A stretch of 64,000 bases of DNA from contig JARGSG010000006.1 in the NCBI GenBank assembly GCA_030374805.1, positions 1,240,001-1,304,000 of the forward strand, read 5' to 3'. The DNA comes from Gracilaria gracilis (Eukaryota > Rhodophyta > Florideophyceae > Gracilariales > Gracilariaceae). Under the pieces are notes generated by a model. That model was not told where the DNA came from. It saw only the letters and a list, made by a program, of their open reading frames with translations, and searched no databases. The position numbers and the translations under genes are program-made. Shown piece after piece: positions 33,226 to 44,299 of this stretch (positions are counted from its first letter, which is position 1; each line of letters starts with the position of its first letter).

Positions 33226-34910
33226 CAAGCCAATAGTGATCCCAGATAACACAAAGTTGAGGAGTCTCCAAGTTGATCCCAGGACGGTAAAACGGTCTAC
33301 CAAGAGCTACTGTATTCAACAGACCCACGCCTTCCGCGAAGACGGCGGGTGCCCACGAGTTGGCGCTGTTGATGCTTGCTCTGTTTTGAGCGTACTGAAC
33401 TTGCTCTGTTTTGAGCGTATTGAGCTTGGTCTGCATGTGTTCTTTGCGAGCAGGGCGCTTGTGAGGGATGCTGATCGTGTGTAGGAACGCTTGAATGATG
33501 TGAGCTTGGGTGAGTGAAGGGGGCTCGGGGGCTTCGGTTCTGCCATGGCTGCTAAACCTGGTGTGCTTGTTGTTATGGGCGATGACGTTCGTTTGGTTCG
33601 GGCGGCGGACCAGGTTGCGCGTTCGGTGCGAATGGATCGTTTGCTTATTGTTGTGAATTCACGCGCGCCTCAGCTGCTGCGCCACCAGTTTGTGCACGTT
33701 TATCACATGGGGACGGAGGCTTCGTGGGGGGGGGGAGCTGTGTTGTTTAGAAAGTATCCGCATGATTGGATTGTTTGTGGCGTCGCGGGATTCGGAGCGA
33801 ACTGCGACCGAAAAATGAGGAGGTGAAAGCGGCGCGTGAAAAGGCTGCTTCTAACGCTCTGCATGATGGGCTATTGCTGTTCCGCTGACAACTCATGGAT
33901 TGAACTTGCAAATATGCCACACATTGTCAGCTAACGTGTGATGTTCCCGCATGTACGGCATGCATTCAAGATCAAGCACGTCCACAAAGTTCACCACCAC
34001 GTGCATGATCAAAAAGATGTCAGGCACGTCATTTGAGGGTTGTGCGGCCGCGAGAGCAGCGTCATCGCGACCAGTACCAGGCGTGGGCCACGAAAACCAG
34101 GTGCGTTCAAGCGCCGACATTCGCTGCCACCATTGTCGGCGCATGGCGTCGTCTTGGTGCACCTTTAGAACGCCGGACAGCCGCAGCTGAACGTGAACGT
34201 GCACGAGCCACAAATGCAGCTCTGCATACGTGTTTCCGTCGACGTCTCGCTGCGCTTGAGCCTTGTCTGAGCGGCTTTCGGTGCAGAAATTCTCAGTGAC
34301 TTTGAACGTTTGTGCATTGGTTTGAATTTAAGTTTGCATTGGTCACGAAAAGAATGTACTTGATTTTGTATTTGTATGTTTGTATTGGTCACAAAGTTTT
34401 GTATTCGTATTTGAGTTTGTATTTGTATTTGAGTGACAATATTTCTCATTGTATACGTGAGCACAGTTGTACCTGACCCTCTATAAAGAGAGAGGTGCAG
34501 TACCCATATCCAGGAGTGTGCAGCTCTCGGCTCACCTCGTCTTGTTTTCACCTGACTAGCCTTTCTGTAAGAAATAGAGGGCATGCTCGTCGAAGAAACG
34601 GATGTTGACGCTGCGAACCGCGGGACTGACCGCACGGATGGTGGCTAACTGCGCGACGTTCATCTTCTGTGGCGAATAGGAGCGAATGGCGTCTCGCAAC
34701 AGCTTGTGCCAAGCTCGTCGGCCGTTGGGCTGGTGTGACGGCGTGGTGGGGTGTTCCATTTCGCGGAGTGGTGCGTGAGCTTGGACAGAAGAGAGAAGAT
34801 TAATGTGCTACTCTTGCGCGGGGTTGGAGACGCTCGACTAGAGAGAAATCCTCTCCTCGCTGTACTCTTCTCACTCCATGTGGTTGCAAGCTTGGCAACG
34901 CCTCGCAGCA
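33226..34910. other. Intergenic, no supported gene
   Basis: A 25-bp unit (CTTGCTCTGTTTTGAGCGTA) occurs twice in tandem at about 33376-33425. At 34330-34440 a run rich in TTGTATTTG gives a Gln/Ile-rich open frame on minus that looks compositional. CTCTATAAAGAGAG at about 34481, then CACCTGACTAGC at 34549, resembles the distal LTR region of the chromovirus relic at 37.16 kb, so a decayed LTR may lie at about 34.2-34.6 kb. A 93-codon ORF at 33545-33826 is unsupported. Confidence 0.4.
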
Positions 34911-36010
34911 TGTAGGGAACGAAGTAGTTGGGAGAAGGTCTGTGCACACTTGACCACCGGCGGGCACTCCGCCGCGCCGAACGGTCGCACAATTTATTCG
35001 GCCAGTGCACAACACCTCCGCATTGCTGCGTGCGCGGTGGGGGCACGCCGCATAGAATGACGTGTGTGTGGCGCTCTCGCCTTGCAATAAGCCGACGGCT
35101 GTCAACACCGTCCCTCAATGCAAAGCGACTACTCTTCCTGCACCACTATAGGGTCTCACTTTTTGAGCCCCAACAGCATACAATAATCGATAAGTTCATG
35201 GACACACAGACCGAAGAGCAGACCCGTAGACAGTGTTTCTCAAACAATGTCTCTTCCTCTGTCACATTTTTGGGAGGCCGAAAACGTGGTGCAATACTTG
35301 ACAAACATTAACAACAAACAAAAAACACAAGAACCATGCAGTTACACACTCAGCCTCAGCATCCATTGCCTTTGGCACTTCAATGCTCACACCAGTAAAT
35401 TCCAAACCCAAGTGTCATGCAAAACCCCTGTGGGAGAAAAGCATGTACTTGTGTGGAAAAAAAAGAAAGATAGATTGTGAACCATACATAATAAACATAA
35501 TCAAATCACAAGGCAAAAAAGCCTTATAGAACAAAATCAATAACAAAAAAGGTATCTCAAAAAAAAGAGAAAAACACAATCAAAACAGTTAGAGCTATAG
35601 TTTATAGCTCCCAACAAATTTTCTTAGAACGAGTCAAGGTACATCAAGCTGACCAATCACCTCACACCCGAGAAAAAACGCACAATTTTATAAGTAGGTC
35701 AGCCATCATTAGACTCTTTAAAAAGCGTTGCAGTTTTACAAATTTCCTAACATAAAGGTCCCAAACGTGGTACATCTTTAAGTTAGTAGGTTTGTTCCGG
35801 GTAAGTATCTGTTAGTTTGTTTTCAACAAAAGCGCCACCAAACTATCATACACAACATGTGTGGTTTCCAGACATAAATTCTTGCTCCGAAGATAAATTG
35901 GTGCAAATTCAAAAAACATCTTCTTTACCCAAGACACATTTTTGGCGCTGTATTGCAACAAGACCACTTAATATGCTGGGAATAGTGTGCATAATATGCA
36001 ATAGATGCCA
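34911..36010 (-). pseudogene. Inverted copia tail: RNase H remnant plus 3' region
   Basis: On minus the segment 36010-35640 translates with stops as a copia RNase H end (VSWVKKMFFEFAPI, LCLETTHVVYDSLVALLL, MMADLLIKLC). 35630-34911 is the inverted counterpart of 4237-4887. Both copies end at the same TTCCC(C/T)ACA boundary, so 34911 is a likely LTR terminus. This is a second relic of the same family as the tail at 4 kb. Confidence 0.65.
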
Positions 36011-36109
36011 TGAATGTTAGAAGTATTTTAACTCTTAATTTTGGGAATTGTTTTACAATTTGTGTACATATTTTGGGTTGATTTTAGAACGAGCCACACA
36101 CGTCAGAGA

Positions 36110-36660
36110 CCTGGCTAAATATCTAGATATTTTAGTTTGCCACATTGTGGGACAGTACTAGGCGTGGCAGGTTTGCGCTCGCTCCACTTTCACAAAAACT
36201 AACCCGTGTTCGGCCCTGACTTTGATCGCTTGCGCGAGTAATTTTCTTTTTTCCCGGAAGAGTCTGTTAGTACAGCTACGTCATTCGACCGGCTCTACCG
36301 AAGAAAAGCGTTGCACTGCATACCATATTGGTTCATTTTTTGTTTTTGTTCTGTTCCTTTGTTTCTTCTCGTACCACTTGTCTCAAAAGTATTGCTTTTT
36401 TTGTGAGCTTCTTTTTTTCTATCCGTCTCCGCATATCTTGGGCGGCACTTGCGTGCTACGTCTGGCGATACTGTAGAGAAACGCCATTCGCGGTACTTAG
36501 CCGCTTTTACGAGTCATATACACCTCAATAGTGATAATAGCACTTGGCTATCTAAACCAGAAGATATTGGACATTTCGTACAGGATGATGGCATCCAAAC
36601 TAGATCTTGGCCCCCAGCACCCTTGAAAAGGTGAGTACAAATAATACACTTGTCTGCATG
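36110..36660 (+). repeat. Chromovirus LTR-like relic (upstream)
   Basis: Landmarks TAGATATT...TTAG-TT-CCAC, GTGTTCGGC-CTGA and TTGCACTGCATACC occur in the same order as in the chromovirus LTR at 51902-52700, but identity is low and the ends are not visible. Confidence 0.4.
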
Positions 36661-36699
36661 CACGGCACCCTCCGTAGGACAATTTCTATGTATTATTCA

Positions 36700-37276
36700 C
36701 TTTATTTAGTGCAAGACCTTACAGTTGGATGGCCGACGCCATAGTATATGACTTAGTGATGTCGGGCCACCCCGGTCAAGTGAACGCGAACAAGCGAGTG
36801 TTCGGCCTTGACTCAGGAACCCCTGATACTCGGTAAACTTCTCACGGAGAGCCGACTCCTTGCGCAGGACTACTCACCTACCTCGTGGAGCTTCCAGCAC
36901 GTCCACTTTCTGTGTGTCCTTTTAACCACGTTTTTTTTGAGGTTCTTTGTCTGTATTGTACAGGCATCACTTTCCTGCATACCGGTGTTGCCCTTTTTGT
37001 ACTTTCTTGGCTTTAATCGTGGCCTTGCTAGTTGCGGTCCATGTTTTCACTGCCGTGTGCCCCCGTTCCACTTTTGCGACGTTAACACCGACTCCGTCGC
37101 GATATAGATCCGACTTTTCGTTTCTACACCTGGTCGCTCGTCGAGACGGTGAGTCCCGGTCTCACACCTGACTAGCGTAATGACCACAGGTGGCTCTGTT
37201 CGCCGCGCTACCCTCTCTAAAGAAAAGGTCCCGAACACCTTCGTGTGCCATCTCTCTGTCAGGGGTTTGCACGACA
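36700..37276 (+). repeat. Decayed chromovirus LTR
   Basis: GAGTGTTCGGCCTTGA, CTGCATACCGGTGTTG, GGTGAGTCCCGGTCTCACACC and AGGGGTTTGCACGACA follow the order of the 51902 LTR and end at a matching point just before the primer binding site. The left end is not defined. Confidence 0.65.
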
Positions 37277-37279
37277 AAT

Positions 37280-37298
37280 TGGTCTCCCAACTTAGGAG
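37280..37298 (+). other. Primer binding site of the chromovirus relic
   Basis: TGGTCTCCCAACTTAGGAG starts three bases after the LTR end ACGACA, aligning with 52703-52721 and with the minus-strand sites at 2024-2042 and 50211-50229. Confidence 0.65.
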
Positions 37299-37569
37299 TC
37301 GAATTCTCATCCTACTCTGGATTGGCGAGTTGAAGAAACTGGCTTTCCGACTTCAGTGTCGTGTGTGGACTGAGAAACTATCTGGTTACAGCGCCGTTGA
37401 CCGATAAGAACGTGTTATTGACCGCCGGCTCTTTTCCAATAGAATTGGGTATGACAGAGTATCGACTGGTAGTTGATATCCTTATTGAGTGTGGGACACT
37501 CATTTGGGGTAATTTTTTTCGGTTGTAAGGACCGTTTCAGTTCTTGGTTTACTGTACCCTCGGAAGACG

Positions 37570-37848
37570 ATGGGATCCGGCAAGAAGTCGAGCCCGTCTA
37601 AGACGAGACCAATGGGCGCGAACCTACCAATGCGTTCGCGGTCTGTACCCGAGATCCCAGAGGAATCACGGAAATCCGTAGCCAAGAAGCCGTCTGCACC
37701 GTCATCGGGGCCCCGGGGTGCTGGTCCGTCGGGTGCTTTGCTTAGGAGTCCCGCTCCCGCCACTGCGGATGCTGGTGCGCTCGTTGCCAAGTTGAAATCA
37801 CATGTGGGAACCCTGGAGGCTCAACCCTCTTCAATACAGAGTTGGTAA
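37570..37848 (+). pseudogene. Chromovirus gag N-terminus, truncated
   Basis: From ATG 37570 the 92-codon frame MGSGKKSSPSKTRPMG... aligns with the start of the gag at 53137 (MVPGKRASPSKARSVGSE), including PRSVPEP and the THTLEAQ-like VGTLEAQ. It ends abruptly where the palindromic array begins, so the rest of the element has been lost or replaced. Confidence 0.75.
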
Positions 37849-38405
37849 CAGCGGACAAAGGTGTCAGGGCGCTTTTTCTGTGCACCGAGGAAGCACCATG
37901 ACACCTCCGATCGCTGTCCCAGGCTGTCGTTTTAATGAGTTGAAAATAAATAAATGCTTTCTGGGACAACTGACCAGGGTGTCGTGGCACTTCATCGGTG
38001 CACCGAAAAAGCACCACGACACCCCGGTCCGCTGTCAACGGCGCATTGGTGGTGCCACGTATGCCAACATTACAGGTTTTCCACATGCGGCGCGTTGGAA
38101 CCGTGGACCAGGGGGACGTGGCGCTTCATCGGTGCACCGATGAAGCGCCAGGACACCCAGCTCCGCTTTCAACGGCGCACTGGTGGGGCTACGTATGCCA
38201 CCACTCAAACTTCATCACTCAGGGCGCGTGGACAATGGTTCGGGGTGCACTTTAGCTTCAATACTCACCCCACGTTGACGGTGCTGCGTATGCCACCACC
38301 ACACGTTTATCACTCACGGCGCGCTGGGACAGCGGACCGAACTGGCATTCCCGCTTCATCGGTGCACCGATGAAGCGCCACGCCACCCCTGGCCACTGTC
38401 CAAGG
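37846..38405. repeat. Palindromic satellite, five units of about 120 bp
   Basis: Five units are centred at 37882, 38000, 38134, 38247 and 38364 (spacing 113-134 bp), each with a GTGCAC core. Unit 3 contains a perfect 32-bp palindrome at 38119-38150 with no loop (arms TGGCGCTTCATCGGTG). Unit 2 has 29-base arms with about five mismatches. Unit 4 is the most decayed. Between cores a conserved linker reads GCTGTCAACGGCGCA-TGGTGG then CGTATGCCA. The array directly follows a truncated gag. Confidence 0.9.
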
Positions 38406-38959
38406 CTGAAATTAGTCCGCCAGAAACTTTATTTATATATGTATTGCTTACAAATTGCTGTGCAAGTGTGCTATAGATGATATGAGCATAATGTATCTTT
38501 GTAAACGGTGCGCGAATATGCTCTAAATTTCGATATACGCACAGTTTACACTTTAAACTAACATTGGGCGGACATGATGAAGTAGAAGGTATTGAACGAG
38601 AGAGAGAGGCACAACGAAGGAAGAAAGTGGAATGGAAGATATATAGGATGGAGAGGACGAGCACGAAAATGAAAATAAAGCGATGTTAGATGCCACCCAT
38701 GGCCAGTGGCTATGATAAAAATAGAGATAGGAATTACGAAGAAGAAAAGACTCTAATACATGGCGAAGATGAGTAGTTTTAATATAGGGCCAATAATGTT
38801 GTGTGTGTTCTTGATAGAGGCTTGAGATGAAATATAAACACAGAATTTTTTTGAACGGTAACATAAAAAGAAATGAAGAAAAAAATGGGTTGATCTGCAT
38901 GGAGTGAGAAGTTTTTGTGTGTATGCACGGAATATAAGGTTTATAATTTGTTCTAATTA
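38406..38959. other. A/G-rich intergenic stretch
   Basis: No supported gene. The plus strand is purine-rich (AGAGAGAGAGGC, GAAGAAAAGA), which produces a spurious minus-strand frame at 38553-38900. Confidence 0.5.
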
Positions 38960-39791
38960 CTAGAGAATGTCATTTCCAAGAACAATGTCAGAGTTGGTGT
39001 GGAAAGGGGCAGGATCCTGCCTTTTGGCTACTTGTTCATCTGCAGAGGTGAGATAAAAGTAGGCATTTCTAGAATCATACTCCGAGAAAGAGGCGAGGAA
39101 GGTAGTAAGGGTGTTTTCGTATTCCAGAATGGATTCCACTATATCCGGGATATTGTAGAAGAGTCCTGTGTTGAAGGTGAGCACCCCTAGAAGCTCCTTA
39201 ACAATAGTTGAGACAATGCTTTTGTACTCGGTAGCCACTTCATGTATGGTAACGAATCCAAATGAAGAACCGACAAGATTGAAGGAAAAGATGCAAACTA
39301 GCTTTTGGTAGTAAGACTTGGGAACGGCGTTTTCGTCGACGATACTGCAAGTAAGACCTGCGGTCTAGAGGCGTTCAGTTATTGCCGGAGCTCACTTTCC
39401 GATGGCTGTGGTTAGACCAGTAGGAGAGAGAGGCGTGACACCATCTTGTGGGGAGGCGCCGACAGTGGGAACGGCGATGTAAAGAGCGGCTTCGTGTGCA
39501 GTGCTCAATTCCGTTTTGGGAAAGGATGGGACGAATATGATCATTCTGGATGAGGACGAATTCTTCTGCTTGTGGTGCTGGACAAGATAAAATTACGTTT
39601 TCGAGAAGGTCGTTCCTGCCACAGAAGAAAATTGGACCTTGGGGAAGGCAATCTGCGGAAATGAAGTCTTCGATGGAGAGAAAGGTGTCTCGAGGAGAAC
39701 CATTGTTATAAATCATGGTGCCAACAGGGCCTCTATCTACGACAACAGCTGGAATGATTGCAGAACGGAGTGAAGATGAATGGGAGCTCAT
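38960..39791 (-). pseudogene. Unidentified protein, decayed (about 275 codons)
   Basis: On minus the reading starts at ATG 39791 (MSSHSSSLRSAIIPAVVVDRG), shifts frame near 39510 (continuing ALYIAVPTVGASPQDG), meets stops near 39395 and 39365, and is then open again through TCSIVDENAVPKSYYQKL to NSDIVLGNDIL and a stop at 38960. Composition is that of an ordinary soluble protein, not a retroelement. I do not recognise it. The continuous sense on both sides of the lesions is why I treat it as one gene relic. Confidence 0.5.
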
Positions 39792-40447
39792 TGCGATGAG
39801 TTTGTTTGATTGAAGGTATAGGCTGTTGGAAGGTGTCGGGTGCTGGTAGCTATGAAAGGAAAGTGATCTACATTCTAAAGAGTGGGAAAAGCTTTAAGTA
39901 CACGACTGGGCTGTTGTTTTGGTCATGGAAAAATTGTTCCAGAGAAGAAGGGCATTGGTATGATTAGTTATGGAAAGACATGGGCAGCAGAACTGTAGTG
40001 GAGGTAGAGCCGAGGAGTGTGTTCATGAGAAGGTCCGCAGTGAAGTAAAGCATAGAAAGTAAAATTCAATAGTACCGTTGATACTTGAGACTTGGTGCAT
40101 CGGGGGCTTCAGTGGGATATGGTATGGACAAAAGTGAGGAAATTGGGGGAATTTCTAAAAAAAGATGGAAATTGTGCGGAATGGCGGAAAATTGGAGTAA
40201 ATATGAATGGGGTACAAATCGTTGTTCAGCGCAAGTGGGTGTGTGGCCGACAGTGCCACGGGAGAGCGGAGTGAGAAGAAGTGCTGGAACTGTTGCGTTC
40301 ATCTCGCTTGTGGTTATTTCTCTTACCCATAAACCGCCGTTTATATCTGCGATGTCGAATGGGTAAGTCGAACACGAGAATACAGTGGCTCTGCTTCAAC
40401 GGAAGAGGTTACCGGAGACCCCACCGGAAAGGAAGGAGAGAGGAACA
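39792..40447. other. Intergenic, no supported gene
   Basis: Short frames only; possible further exons or a 5' region of the minus-strand relic ending at 39791 cannot be excluded. Confidence 0.4.
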
Positions 40448-41297
40448 ATGTTTAAAAGGGGTAGAAGGAGAGAATTGGGGGTGGGGAGGGTGGTTGGGGC
40501 TGATTCGGGTGGAGGGGATGGGGGACTGGACAGGATGTTTGCGGCGGAGATTGAGGAGCGGTTGAGGAAGCGTGGAGGAGATCTTAGGGAACATTTGGAT
40601 GACTAGATTTCTCAGATTGTGGGTGAGATGGGAGGTGTGGTGCTGAGTGTGTCGGAGATTGGGGTGCCATTGGATTTGATTTCCACGACTCAGAAACCGA
40701 TGAAGTTGGCTGGAGTGGGGAGTGGAAGGCATGTGATTGAGATGGTAGAGTGCGTTGGGAGGAAGATGGTGTAGCTCAGAATGAGGGATATGAGACTGAG
40801 GGGCCGCGTGGAGGTGGCATAGGCGCAAGTGAGACAGGTGGAGAAGGCGTGCCAATTGTTGTAGATGAAGAATCTGGCAAGGGCAGGAGCCGCTAGGAGG
40901 AATGAAGGAAGAGGGAAAGGATCGCTGGTGACGCCAGACTCTCTGGTAGGACGTGAGCGTGTGAGTGGAAAGAGCGGAGAAGGGAATGGAGGGGGGGTTG
41001 GGGAAGTCGGCTGAAAAAGAGGCGAAAGGGTGGGGTTATGATGGATTTGGATGGGGAAGTGTGTGTGCCACGGCAGCTGCCGGGTGGGCCCCACTAGTTG
41101 CGTTTGGTGGTGCGCCGGCGGCTGTGCCAACGGCGGAACGCATACTAGAGCAACAGGAGGAGAAGAGGCTGGGAGGGGTTTGGAGCCAGTTTGGGGCTGG
41201 GAGGGCGTACGAAAATGGAGAAAGTGTTCTGTTGGAGTTCTTCAACTTGAAATTTAGGGAAGCTGAGACTCAGGACCCGAATGCGGGGTTAGAATGA
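40448..41297 (+). pseudogene. Unidentified ORF with four in-frame TAG codons
   Basis: From ATG 40448 (MFKRGRRRELGVG) the frame stays open to a TGA at 41012 except for TAG codons at 40604, 40772, 40829 and 40862. No TAA or TGA occurs in this 188-codon stretch. Shifting frame in a G-run near 40992-41003 gives the C-terminal part ending EFFNLKFREAETQDPNAGLE at 41297. The product is basic at the N-terminus with a helical, Arg/Gln/Glu-rich middle. Family unknown. The TAGs sit in contexts where CAG (Gln) is one transition away (DD-ISQ, VA-AQV). Confidence 0.55.
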
Positions 41298-41762
41298 GGG
41301 AGCGCTAGTGGTGGGCTCGTAAGTTTTTAGATTGTTTTTGACGAGTGTGGGGAATGTAAAGTTACAAACGGTGGCAGAGAAACTGCAAAGTAGCCTTCAA
41401 CTCCAGTACGTGAGGTTTGAACTGCACTGAACGGAAACGTAATTTCCACAATTTTTTTGTTGCCTTGCTAACTAGCGCAAACTGCAAAAATGCTAGTTTT
41501 TCCGACTTTTATTTTCACAACTAGCGATCTGGCATATTAAACTAGCATTCCGAGAACACCGACGAAACTGCCGCATACTGCCATTACATTTCTTGCATTT
41601 TGCGCCCAGCAGAGCGCGCTTTGTTTTCCTCAGATATTAAACTGCGTCCGAAATATTGCTGTCGATTGCAATTTGCTCAACTTTAGCAAAAATATGACGC
41701 AGATGTGACTCGGAAGGTAAAAGAAAAACAGGGAGATTGTCTTCATCTTCAGAACTGGCCCC
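41298..41762. other. Intergenic, no supported gene
   Basis: The motif CTAG-TTT / AACTAGC recurs several times at 41470-41550, otherwise nothing recognisable. Confidence 0.4.
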
Positions 41763-42092
41763 CTAATTCACTTTCTCCACCGCAAGGGCATTAAACTGCT
41801 CATAAACATGCAGTTCGTCGTTCACTACTGCCTCTTGTATACCTCTATCTTCCTCAGTACAAACCCAGTGCCGGATATTATTAACAGTAGTAGTCTCTTG
41901 AAGCTGATCAAAAAGAGAATCACGTCGTTTAACTTCAGCAGATAAATTTTTTATCCATTTTGTCATCTGCATCACGTCTTGATCCTTTACGATGGAAGAC
42001 ATTTTCCCTTTCACAGCACCTTCTATTTTGGCCTGGATTTTGTGCCACGCTATTTTGGATAGCACTAAACGTGGGGAGGCTCTACTCATCAT
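41763..42092 (-). CDS. Unidentified ORF, possibly a fragment
   Basis: About 110 codons from ATG 42092, rich in Lys, Glu, Gln and Met (KIQAKIEGAVKGKMSSIVK, AEVKRRDSLFDQLQE), likely helical. It begins inside or next to an LTR fragment (42109-42400), so the native N-terminus was probably elsewhere. Could be the tail of the minus-strand relic at 42757-43459. No family recognised. Confidence 0.3.
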   Translation of the reverse strand: MMSRASPRLVLSKIAWHKIQAKIEGAVKGKMSSIVKDQDVMQMTKWIKNLSAEVKRRDSLFDQLQETTTVNNIRHWVCTEEDRGIQEAVVNDELHVYEQFNALAVEKVN

Positions 42093-42108
42093 GGAACTAT
42101 TGCGCAAT

Positions 42109-42400
42109 CCCCCCTGTAGCTACTGCTCTAATGGTGCCTGACTTTACAATACACTAAGGGGAAGTTGAGGTGGACCACAATACATACAAGCTGCACCGGC
42201 GCCGATCCTCAATGCGAGCATGACGTCATCGGCTGCGCCTATGACCTATTTTCGTAGGCCAGCAATGTTAAGCTAAACTAAATTAGAAATTAGACGTTAG
42301 AAATAATAAAATAGAGAATACCAATTGGATGAAGTGCAGCCAGCAAGGCGCACAATTAGGCCCACGTGGCACCAACCCATTGAGGCCTCATTGTACTGCA
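42109..42400 (-). repeat. Partial LTR of the Ty3-type family
   Basis: Matches the right-hand part of the 2046-2567 and 45071-45578 LTRs, from GGTGCCTGACTTTACAATAC to CTCATTGTACTGCA. The other part of the LTR is missing. Confidence 0.85.
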
Positions 42401-42448
42401 GATCGCGGTGATTGAGGCTGAGAATCTTTCCTAATTAACTTCGCTTAA

Positions 42449-42700
42449 CCCTTGTCGGGAACCTGGAACTATGCCTGTCCGTCAACGAATTATTACTAAA
42501 AATCCACATCGCTCCAGCAGTGCTTCCCAAAAGTATTTAGAAATCACAATAAAATGGATATTTGAGTTTGACGACGGTTCCAGGTCTGAAAAGTGATTAT
42601 AAAGCGCCTTGCAGACCCTCATAAAAAACTTTGCAATTTTCTGCACTGGAGAGACTCGGAACTGGTCGGCGCGCAGAGTTCCAGGTCTGCCCGACAAGGG
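42449..42700. mobile_element. piggyBac-like MITE, 252 bp
   Basis: The unit is flanked by TTAA on both sides (42445-42448 and 42701-42704) and its ends are inverted: CCCTTGTCGGGAACCTGGAAC on the left against the complement of GTTCCAGGTCTGCCCGACAAGGG on the right, with a 2-base indel. TTAA duplication and CCC-starting termini are the hallmark of the piggyBac superfamily. There is no transposase; it would depend on an autonomous element. Confidence 0.82.
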
Positions 42701-42756
42701 TTAAAAATCTTTCTTGTGCCGTCGGCATAACCTCTTTGATGGTGTTTATTCTCCCT

Positions 42757-43459
42757 TTAGGTAGAGAGATGATCAAGGTATTCGTTCTTTTTGTTTTTAG
42801 GAGAAACTAGAAAATTGGAGATGATGTTCGTGAACGTTTTTGAGAATACTTCCTCATTAAGCAGCAGAATTATAGACGTTTTTTCTGCTATAGCACGAAT
42901 CCTGTTTGGCTCTAGTAAGGTTGATGTAAAAGAGAGCAGGGCGTGCAAAGCATTTGGTGTAAGCCGAGATAGGTTCTATTGCCTTAGCTTGCACCACGTC
43001 ACTTCTTTTTACTGGCAAACTATACGACGGTGCCTATATACGGTTGAGTCCTTTGCGAAGCGAGCCAAGATTTTCTTTATAAAATGCATCTCGTTGATGG
43101 TCATGTTACTGAACTGCGCTGTCAACACTAACGTACCAGTCGATAGGCCTTTTTGATCAGCGTTTTTTACAAAATTCAATAGATCTGTAGAGAATTGTTT
43201 TTGACGTAGTTGCTGCATCTTTGGCGCAAGAATCACCGTCTCTAGCACATGCTTGGGTGGTTTTAGCCCATTTGTAACCGGCTTTGTGCCATTGTAGTTT
43301 ATTCATCTTGTGGCGGAGCTCTGGTGGCACCAATATATTGCTTGGAGAGAGATCTTCTTCTGAGCCTATAACTTTCAGGTGGGCTTCAGTTATAAACTCC
43401 AAGTTCATGGTAGAAGCACAGTGATGAAGGAACAGTTCACTAGCAGGACAGATTGGCAC
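42757..43459 (-). pseudogene. Unidentified decayed gene
   Basis: Starting near 43459 on minus (MPICPASELFLHHCAS), the reading passes NILVPPELRHKMNKLQWHKAGYKWAKTTQ, shifts frame near 43250, and continues QLRQKQFSTDLLNFVKNADQKG and FSNMTINEMHFIKKILARFAKDS to a stop at 43009. A further minus frame (42948-42757, EEVFSKTFTNIISNFLVSPK) may belong to it. A short YxxxW-type composition does not match any family I know. The MITE and LTR fragment separate it from the ORF at 41763. Confidence 0.4.
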
Positions 43460-43619
43460 GAGATATGTCTGTCTTGGGGAAGCTCTTTGCCAAAGCTCCC
43501 GGGCTAAGCAGAGTGCCTTTAAATAAGGATACTAGGTGACCGGTGGGCTAACTTATGACGTACTACTTTTCGACTAAATTATACGTCTGTTTTTACATGT
43601 GTACGTATCTGTACGACAC

Positions 43620-43790
43620 TAACAGCCGCCCCAATACTTTTTTTTGTATGGAAATAGTATATGAAAATTTTTTCGTGACGTGGCGACTCTAAGTGGCCAT
43701 ATCTAATTTGAACCATGGAACATTGTGTGACTTGCAGGGGACCTCTCTGCAAGTTCCATAGTGTGCGGCGTGCCGTCTCCCATATTCTTT
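43620..43790 (-). repeat. Inverted copy of the Ty3-element target flank
   Basis: Reverse complement matches 2568-2715 and 50755-50900 (CACTATGGAACTTGCAGAG, CAAGTCACACAATGT, TAGATATGG, AAAGTATTGG-GCGGC). On minus it continues upstream with a sequence resembling the left flank of the element at 45071 (GAATATGGGAGACGGC versus GAATGGGGATGTGGGA), so it is an uninterrupted relative of the insertion site. A minus frame at 43689-43949 overlaps it. Confidence 0.65.
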
Positions 43791-44299
43791 GATAGAACCA
43801 GTGTCCCACACAATAGCCCATCGGGAAATGCACCACCAAAGCATCGATTGCGAATTGCCTTCTGGAGAACGTCGTTCCTTTTCGAAGGCGATTCCAGTCC
43901 GAGCAAGTTCTTTGCCAACCGTCACTATGCCACACCCACTTTCGTACATCAGAGAACATGTTCGGTAGTCCTTTGTGATTCCATCACAAGCCAGTACCCT
44001 ACTAAAAGCCCCTTTGCAACAATTACTTGATTCCTCTATGTTAGATCAAACTACTAAGTCTTCCGTGGCGACCAGAAAATCAGTTATGGAACCATCAAAC
44101 ACAATAAAATCAATACGTAGCACTACCATTATATTATATACGCAAAGTTGCGTTGGCGGACCTGCTTGCGAATTGCTGCCGCTAACTCAGGCGCCAGAGT
44201 GTTCCAGTTGGTTGGCACTAGAGCGTCCATAAGACACAAAGTAGCCACTTCGGAACCAAGGCGTTCTTCTCTCTCACAAAATGGGAGAGTATAGGAATA

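Noticed and set aside
33545-33826. 93-codon ORF MAAKPGVLVVMGDD
   Set aside because: Good-looking start but no domain, no paralog in the window and a G-run inside; not enough to call a gene.
37846-38405. CRISPR array or attachment sites
   Set aside because: Units are palindromic cores with conserved linkers, not identical repeats with unique spacers, and no cas or integrase gene is near.
40409-41130. Two long minus-strand ORFs rich in His/Pro/Ser
   Set aside because: They are the complement of the G-rich plus-strand reading, whose C-terminal part looks like normal protein.
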